Part shown: positions 57,301 through 64,000 of the stretch, in pieces
How positions within the stretch are numbered: the first letter of the stretch is position 1
Layout of the letters: each line of letters starts with the position of its first letter
Source: Orobanche coerulescens
Lineage: Eukaryota > Streptophyta > Magnoliopsida > Lamiales > Orobanchaceae
DNA: 64,000 nucleotides
Assembly: GCA_033398695.1 (NCBI GenBank)
Contig: CM065804.1
Coordinates: forward strand, 37,029,501-37,093,500
Direction of reading: 5' to 3'
Notes under the pieces: generated by a model
The model's database searches: none
What the model saw: the letters and a program-made list of their open reading frames with translations, nothing else
Told to the model about the DNA's origin: nothing
Program-made: the position numbers and the translations under genes

Positions 57301-60020
57301 TGTAACACCCCCAATCCGCTCAGGGATATTACACGCCGTAGACACCTTTCCGCAAGGAGCTACCAGGCAGGAGACTACATAATGAAACCCACGTGCGGTC
57401 AACTTGACCAAAACATAATATCGTAGACCGATCAGGTCTCTCAAAATGCAGCATAACCGTACATTCAATGAATCAAAAATACAACTCGATCACATAATAC
57501 ATAAAATGTCCATCCCCTCAAGGATGACAAGAACTCAAACCGACAGATCACTGACGGACAACACACTACAACTGTGACTAGTATCGCTGCTTGACATCAT
57601 CCTACGATCCAATCTTGTGGTTGCTCACTCTCCAATCAGAACACCTGGAATAAAATAACAAAATCCCCAACGAGGGGTTAGCGATGGAATCGCTAGCAAG
57701 TAACCAAGCTATAAAGTTATATATCAAGAATATAACCGTTATGAAAATAACCTTTCGACAAGGTAGTAACACGATCCCTGAGTCTAAAGTCTTTTCGAAA
57801 ACATTTCCCATTAGGGAAGATCATAAAGATAACTTCAAAACACATTTGAAAGAATAATCGAGGACGTCAGGGGTCTCAGTGTAAAATCATGAAAAGAATT
57901 AAAATTCTCATTTTCAAAAGGATTTTTTTCAAATCATGAAGACGATTCCATTCTCAAACAAGTCTCAAAGGCAGAACCACAATTCACAGATATCCAACCA
58001 AAATACTCAAATCACCTCCGTGGCCTCGATGGGACATATCCCGGATTAGATAACGAAAAGCAAGCTCAAACCACCCATAAGTTATCTTGACATCGTACTC
58101 GCAAGTAACGACTCTCGGAGCCCTCTCCAGACCTACCCGATTAGATAACTTTATGGTGAAATCATATTAAATGGCCGTACTCGCAAGTAACACGCCGCCG
58201 GAGGCCTCATGGATCCCTACCCGGTTAACATCATTCAAACAGGCACATAAGTTATCGTGACATCGCACTCGCAAGTGACGATTCTCGGAGCTCTCTCCAG
58301 ACCTACCCGATTTGATAACTTATGGAGAAATCATATCAACTGGACGTACTCGCAAGTAACACGCCACCGAAGGCCTCACGGGTCCCTACCCAGTAATATC
58401 TCAATCACCGATTACACAACAACAAGGTATAATATTTGCCACACACATGAAATTAAGAGTTAATGCCACAAACACTTTCACAAAGCGTAACATTCACGTC
58501 ACATCGTCATCTAGTACACATTCTAACAAATGAACCATACAAATATTCCACAATTCCTCGGATAACTACTCACTTCAAAATATCCATCTCGAACATAGTA
58601 CAACATGAGAAGGTGGTTGTCATTCTTTAAGAAATTCAAGTTACGTTCTTATTTACTTTCATAGAATCACATATTCATTTAAAAGTAAGTTACAGTCAAA
58701 CATTCAATCACTATCAAGTCCACGTTAAATTCACGACACGCTACGTTCTCAAAGTATAAAGATTATAGTCAAGATACTCGCCTTAATAACCGCTACCGAA
58801 CAATCCGAAGAACACGGTTCGACCGGAAAGCTCGGATCCCAAAGAAGACAACGAACGGAAGGATTCAACCCAGGTTCCTCGCAAGAATATCGAACCTAAC
58901 ATCATATAATTAATAAATCAACGATCATACAAGGAAGAATATTCATAGAACGTCCGAAAACCCCTCTACGACATTCTATCGGACACCTTCAAGGCATCAA
59001 TTAAGAACTCGACCAAAACGACGAATCTATACAATCCGACCATGGAATAACAAGGGAAATGATATAATACATCTAAATAATCATCAATCCATCACAATAC
59101 TAAGTTAAATCGGATTAAACGGACGAAATCAAACAAAATAACCAAATTCCCCAAAACTAGATTTCTAGAAAATTTGACCTGATTCGCTCGATCAAACGAT
59201 GTTATAGGATGGATAATCAATGATATGAACTCTAGGAATTCATGTATTCATCCCTTGACAACATTCCTCCATGCCTACCAAACCCCCATCCGCGGAAGAG
59301 AAGAAACAAAGTGAGAAAATGCGTGAAAAACCCGTCTGCTGGGCCTTAAATAGGCACCCCGCCGGCCGCCTTACGTACGTAATCGGCCATGGCTTACGGC
59401 CGTAACCGGCCATGGCCGAGCCTACTACCCAGAACTGCTGGCAGTGTTACGTATGTAACCGGCCATACGGCCATAACTGCTGGGCCTTTACGGCCGTTAC
59501 TCGGCCAGTTCTTGCCAGTCAGGACTCGATCGATCCGACGGCCCGAACGACCTCGAAACTCGGACCTGAATAAAAACCAAAAATATGGTTACGAATTACT
59601 CGCAAAGAAGAATCTAAACACTAAGAGAACACACGATTCCGACCACCCGAGGGTTTGAAATTCGACAACGGAAGTAATTACCCCAAACTTTGGGAAATTA
59701 TGAAAACGGCCCAAAACGTCCTAAATACACGATATACGATCGAAACACTAAAACAAAGCTCGCAACATGAATAATAACATTAAATGAACTTACGAGAAAC
59801 TCGAAACAACAATTTCGGACGAGATTCACAAGAATCGACTCAAGTGCGGAAAAGCCATTTAAGAACACGGAACACAACAAAACGATACCGAAACGAACTC
59901 GGATTGCAAAAAGTGCAGAATTAATCAATCTCAAAATGACGAAACGGTCACAATAGGGTCGCTATGGTGGACTTCCGCCAAAAGAGAAATTTGCCGGAAA
60001 TCAAAATTACGGATATTACA
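57301..60020 (-). repeat. 5' LTR of J (complete, 2720 bp)
   Basis: The acceptor block reads, on the minus strand, GCTAACCCC (complement of GTTAG at 57677-57681), a GGGG arm, TTTTATTCCAG/GTG (AG at 57645-57646). The donor-like ATCAG/GTCAAA has its GT at 59177-59178. Two ~171-bp tandem units start near 58077 and 58248. Dyads are at 59370-59490 and a TATA-like site at 59344-59354. Confidence 0.87.
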
Positions 60021-60670
60021 CTTTTGACTAAGGAGCGTCCGCTAGCCTTTCTTCGTAGCATGCGTTATGCCTCGTTACGTACATTAAAGGTTTCATGTAG
60101 CGTATGTTATCGCCTTCCAGTTTCTGTCCAGTAGCTTTGTTTCTGCTTTTACGTACGTTGTCACTTGCTCATTATGTACGTTATCTTGTCTCATTAACGT
60201 ACGTTAACCATGTATCTTAGCGTGCGTTAACTCATATATCTGTTGCCTTCATTTGTCAAAGTATCATTTTGATTATCTTACTTTGACCAGATTCGTTCCA
60301 ACGTTCATCTGTTTGAATTCATATTCAAACTCCATTACGTATGTTAACACCTTTGTGTTACGTACGTTAGCTACCGTCGATAGCGTTCGTTAATTATCAG
60401 CTATAGCGTGCGCTATCTTCATCAGGTAAGTCGTCTGATCTGCAGGTAAGTTCATATTACGTATGTTATGCTGAGTATGTTACGTATGTTATCTTCGTTC
60501 GATTGCGTTCGCCATTCTTGGCAGATAGCGTGCGTTATCCATGCGGATTGATCAACTTTTTGTGTCTACGACTCCTTGTTGTTTTGTTTCGCTCCTTTGT
60601 TGTTTTTATTTGTTTAGCAATTTAATCATCAAAACTCTTAAAATAATATTTGGAGTAAAATATTCCAACA
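60021..60670 (-). repeat. 3' LTR of copia I, right part with dyad array
   Basis: It resumes with CTTTT and runs to ATATTCCAACA at 60670 (TGTTGGAATAT on the minus strand). About fifteen dyads and decayed forms lie at 60035-60540, including TTACGTACGTTA and TAGCGTGCGTTA. Confidence 0.88.
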
Positions 60671-61109
60671 ATCTCCCCCTTTTTGATGATTACAAAACAA
60701 CCTCTTAAATGAGATTAAACCTGTAAAATAAAAAATAGATATATTATACGTAGCAAAGTTTTCGGCTTTGATCATTTCGTTAGTTTTCCCATCCTTTATT
60801 TTCTGTCCTTTTTGACTTCTCCTTTTCATTTTTCACCTTCTTCGTCTCTCCCCCTTTTATGTATATTCTTCTTCGGGATATTACTTTTCTTTTCTCCCCG
60901 TCAACTGATTTCTATTACCCCATTAATCTTCTTCTTCGCCTTTTTGTTATCAGTAAAACGTGTATAAGTATAAAATGATAATTAACGATAAGTAAATCGA
61001 TAATATGATGAATGCACAAAATGGTATAACTCCCCCTGACAAAAATCTCCCCATTAAAACATAAACTCCCCCTGAGTAAAGTATTTAATAATTGAAATTA
61101 ATTTTTGGG

Positions 61110-62577
61110 GACCCAAACGATAGTTCGTTTTTCTTTCAAGACATAGACGATATTCCGAATAAAAGTTCCTTTTGGAATCCAAATCTTGTTGGTTTTTATC
61201 GTCCTTCATGGGCTTTTACAACTAGTAAACTGATGCCCAATTTTTAAACATTTATTGCATCGGGGTATATTGAAATTGACCGATTCGTGTCTCAAATGCG
61301 TTTTGAATCCTAACTCCTATTAGTTCAACATAATTTTTTGAACAGAGAGCATTTGTTCAAATTTTTCGTTTCCACACAAAAATTTCTTCGTTAAATTTTT
61401 AAGCTTGGTTTGAACTTTTAAGAGATCATCCTTTAAAATATTTTCATTTTCAATGCATTTTGAATGATCGATCTCGATAATTTTTCCCTTTTCAAGAATT
61501 TTGAGAATTTCATTTTCCAATAATTTATTTTTAGCTTCGAGGGATTTGATTTCACTTAAAGCATTTTGATAATCGGTATGCAATAATTCGAAAGCTTCAA
61601 AAAGTTCATCGTGAGAAGATGTATTTACTTGACTTCCTACGTCGCTATCGTCGAATGAACTTCGTGCCATGAGTGTGGGGTTATTTTAATTGATAAAATC
61701 TTCATCCTCGTCTTCGTCACTCCACGTGGCAATTAAAACTTCAGTTTTAGGATTTGCTCAACAATTCTTCGCGAAGTGGCCTAGTTTACCAGAAACTCGA
61801 CAGTTGTTGTCGAATTTCTTCATTCCGCCCGAGATGTCTTTCTTTCTCCGGTTAAATAAGTTTTGGAACTTATTAATATTCTTGGCATAATATGTCGGTT
61901 CTTCGTCGCTTTCATCCACCGGGATTTCTTCTTTGTTTGTCGACGTTTTAGCCTTCATGGCTATCGTTCTTTCCTTCGGCTTCGGCTTGGAATTCTGAGA
62001 TTTTAGGACAATCTCATAGTTTATAAGTGAACCAACGAGAGCACTAAAATCAAGATTGTTTAAATCTTTTGATTCCATTATTGCTGTTACCGTTCCGTCC
62101 CATTCTTGAGGTAGTGATCATAGGATCTTCTTAACTTTTTCAATACTCGAAAGAGGTTTTCCATAACATACCAATTCATTCGTAATGACCGAAAATCGGT
62201 CGAACATAATTGTGATGGATTCTTCTTCTTTCATTTGGAATAGCTCGTAATCGTGAGGAAGCATGTTGATCTTCGTCTCCTTGACTTGAGACGTTCGTTC
62301 ATGTGTTACTTCAAGCATTTCCATATTTCTTTTGCTCTATCACATGAGGATATCCGGTTGTTTTCCAATCTTCATCGTCAGACTCTTCAAAGGTTTTGAG
62401 AGTTCCATTCGAGTTCATCGGAATTTTGGGACCAAGACATATGACTTTCCATAATTTTATATCGTAAGCTCGGATGAAAATAGACATTTTCCTCTTCCAT
62501 GTCATGAAGTTAGATCCATCGAAGAAAGGAGGTCGATTTAGAGTAAGACCTTCGACCGGGGCAAGTTGAAATGCCAT
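61110..62577 (-). pseudogene. Copia I gag (several frameshifts and stops)
   Basis: The ATG at 62577 opens MAFQLAPVEGLTLN, with the same start as H gag but no early stop. A short deletion and frameshift near 62320 breaks the frame. The KINMLPHDYELF block, the SLPQEWDGTVTAIMESKDL block and the zinc knuckle CRVSGKLGHFAKNC follow; the second Cys of the knuckle is Ser. A coiled-coil segment (61670-61320) and a decayed KPTRFGFQKEL tail (about 61150) complete it. No pol follows before the purine tract at 60671-60690. It is homologous to H gag over its whole length. Confidence 0.85.
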
Positions 62578-62636
62578 TTGGATCTTCTGCTTGGGTGTTA
62601 AGACGCTTATTGGAGGAACCTGGCTCCAATACCAAT

Positions 62637-63888
62637 TGTTGGAGCACTATTGGTCGGTATCGCCATTTGGAGATAGAGTTATAAAACTATTTCGCGTTGC
62701 GGAAGCGATTTAAATAGGAGTGCAAAAAATAAATTGACACAAGATTTATAGAGGTTTAGCCAAATGTACCTACGTCCCCTCTCGGTATCTTTTTACATAA
62801 GCTAAAGATAAGCCTCTGCACCTCTCGTCTATCAGTCGAGGGATAACCGTTACAAGCTCGCCTTCTATCAGTCCGAGTAAACCATTCCTTCACTTGTCTT
62901 TATGTCGGTCCAAGTTAAACCATTTTCCTTTTCTATTGGACAAGGAATCAACCAATCTAGCTTCCTATGGGTACTAGATAAACCTCACTTAGATATCGAT
63001 TGCGATTCTAAAATGCCGGATCCTTGATCCTAATAACACCGAATGCAATCGTATCTTTTCTTTTTCCTCTCTTGTATGATTTCGTGTATAACACTCAATC
63101 ACTAAACAATATAAGCTCAAATACAACAACTAGAATGATTCCAATGATATCTCAAGTATGAATGCTTTGCTCAAGGTTGTGTGGTTTGATACCAAGTGGT
63201 TTGGTATTTATAGTCATTTCCAACCAACTAGCCGTTAGTTACTTTTGACTAAGTAGTGTGCGCTAGACTTTCTTCATAGCGTGTGTTATGCCTTGTTACG
63301 TACGTTAAAGGTTTCATGTAGCGTACATTATCGCCTTCTAGTTTCTGTCCAGTAGCTTCATTTCTGCTGTTATGTACGTTGTCACTTGCTCATTACGTAC
63401 GTTATCTTGTCTCATTAGCATATATTAACCATGCATCTTAGCGTGCGTTAACTCATATATCTGTTTCCTTCATTTGTTAAAGTATCCATTTGATTCTCTG
63501 ACTTTGACCATATTCTTTCGAACGTTCATTTGTTTGAATTCATATTCAAACTCCATTATGCACGTCAACACCTTTGTGTTACGTACGTTAGCTGCCTTCG
63601 ATAGCGTACGTTAATTATTAGCTGTAGCGTGCGCTATCTTCATCAGATAAGTCTTATGATCTGCAGGTATGTCCTTATTACGTATGTTATGCTGAGTATG
63701 TTACGTATGTTATCTTCATTCGATTGCGTACGCTATTCCTGGTAGATAGCGTGCGTTATCCATGCAGATTGATCAACTTTTTGCGTCTTCGACTCCTTGT
63801 TTTTTTTTGCTCCTTTGTTGTTTTGCTTTGTTTAGCAACTTAATAATAAAAACTATTTAAAGAATATTTGGAATAAAATATTCCAACA
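62637..63888 (-). repeat. 5' LTR of copia I (1252 bp)
   Basis: The minus-strand LTR runs from TGTTGGAATATTTTATTCC (63888) to GCTCCAACA (62637). Its R/U5 is clearly related to LTR H (for example around CTAGTACCCATAGGAAGC). The core promoter ACTATAAATACC is at about 63203-63212, directly below the dyad array. Confidence 0.88.
63203..63760 (-). promoter_or_regulatory. Copia I promoter: hybrid dyad array plus TATA
   Basis: About sixteen dyads lie between 63254 and 63757. They include pure forms (TTACGTACGTTA, TAGCGTGCGCTA) and hybrids whose two halves differ (TAGCGTGCGTTA at about 63440 and 63746, TAGCGTACGTTA at about 63602). The array ends about 40 bp from the TATA box (minus ACTATAAATACC). 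Confidence 0.7.
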
Positions 63889-64000
63889 TATGCTGGTAAG
63901 AAGTGAAGACTGACCTCGAGTATTTCCAAGACATAGGATTCATGAATGTTGGCCACTAAGTATACAGAATACAGCTTGGAAAGTGTTTAAGCAACAAGCT
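63889..64000. other. Right flank of copia I
   Basis: It begins with the TATGC duplication. The remaining ~107 bp are unassigned and no ORF or repeat can be supported. Confidence 0.4.

Larger units (their letters stand above)
47039..60020 (-). mobile_element. Element J: gag-only Ty3/gypsy-type element, antisense
   Basis: It starts TGTAACACCCCC at 47039 and ends GGATATTACA at 60020, with CTTTT on both sides. The 5' LTR is 57301-60020 (2720 bp), the 3' LTR 47039-49487 (2449 bp, with an internal deletion). A tRNA-Met primer site is at 57285-57296 (minus). With K removed, the interior has gag, a purine tract, a partial LTR and a second purine tract. No pol is present. U3 homology links it to A and C', and the doubled polypurine arrangement links it to A. 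Confidence 0.9.
46425..63888 (-). mobile_element. Copia I: gag-only element split by nested J and K
   Basis: TATGC flanks it at 46420-46424 and 63889-63893. Its 5' LTR is 62637-63888 (1252 bp). Its 3' LTR is 46425-47038 plus 60026-60670 (about 1259 bp), broken by element J. The interior, 60671-62636 (about 2 kb), holds only gag; a purine tract AAAAAGGGGGAGAT (minus) precedes the 3' LTR. The primer site at about 62623-62635 is decayed (TGGTATTGGAGC). The 3' LTR starts TATTGG instead of TGTTGG. It is related to H in gag, LTR R/U5 and layout, but distinctly diverged. Confidence 0.9.

Overview
The window looks like heterochromatic DNA from a flowering plant, probably a dicot. The signs are Ty3/gypsy chromoviruses with an integrase chromodomain (Tekay-like), Ty1/copia elements primed by initiator tRNA-Met, a CACTA transposon end, and target-site duplications (TSDs) nested several levels deep. 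I see no convincing host gene, tRNA, rRNA or CRISPR array. Almost every base that can be assigned belongs to a transposable element. Letters A to K are my own names for the LTR families.

Layout. 1-4962: a partial copy of LTR A carrying an antisense solo LTR B. 4963-8588: truncated antisense gypsy LTRs (E1, E2), an integrase/chromodomain relic, and unassigned AT-rich DNA. 8589-9435: a CACTA end with subterminal repeats. About 9665-14113: antisense copia D (truncated gag-protease, leader, LTR). 14315-24894: complete non-coding element A (LTRs of about 3.2 kb, TSD CGAAA), with solo LTR B in its 5' LTR. A itself sits inside an antisense LTR, C' (14114-14314 plus 24895-26304). 26316-26601: copia RT relic. 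26777-30236: LTR F. 30237-32873: simple repeats, a MITE-like unit and a 180-bp tandem repeat. 32874-46073: antisense gypsy G with decayed gag-pol; gag-only copia H (40690-44789) lies in its 5' LTR. 46425-63888: gag-only copia I (antisense), whose 3' LTR holds gag-only gypsy J (47039-60020), whose gag holds chromovirus K (50767-56241).

Two signals go beyond ordinary TE annotation. First, nearly all these LTRs, gypsy and copia alike, carry dense arrays of 12-bp dyads just upstream of the TATA box. TTACGTACGTAA, TTACGGCCGTAA and TAGCGTGCGCTA look different but share one plan, T-W-R-CG-NN-CG-Y-W-A. Related LTRs carry different versions, and copia D has none. Second, in six gypsy-type families the LTR itself appears to contain a leader intron. 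A donor of AG/GT type lies roughly 100-180 nt past the TATA box. Near the LTR 3' end is a block made of CTAAC (branch-point-like), C-rich and G-rich arms, a T-rich tract and CAG/GT. Together these suggest one shared promoter and splicing architecture used by coding and non-coding elements. Both claims are inferred from sequence alone.
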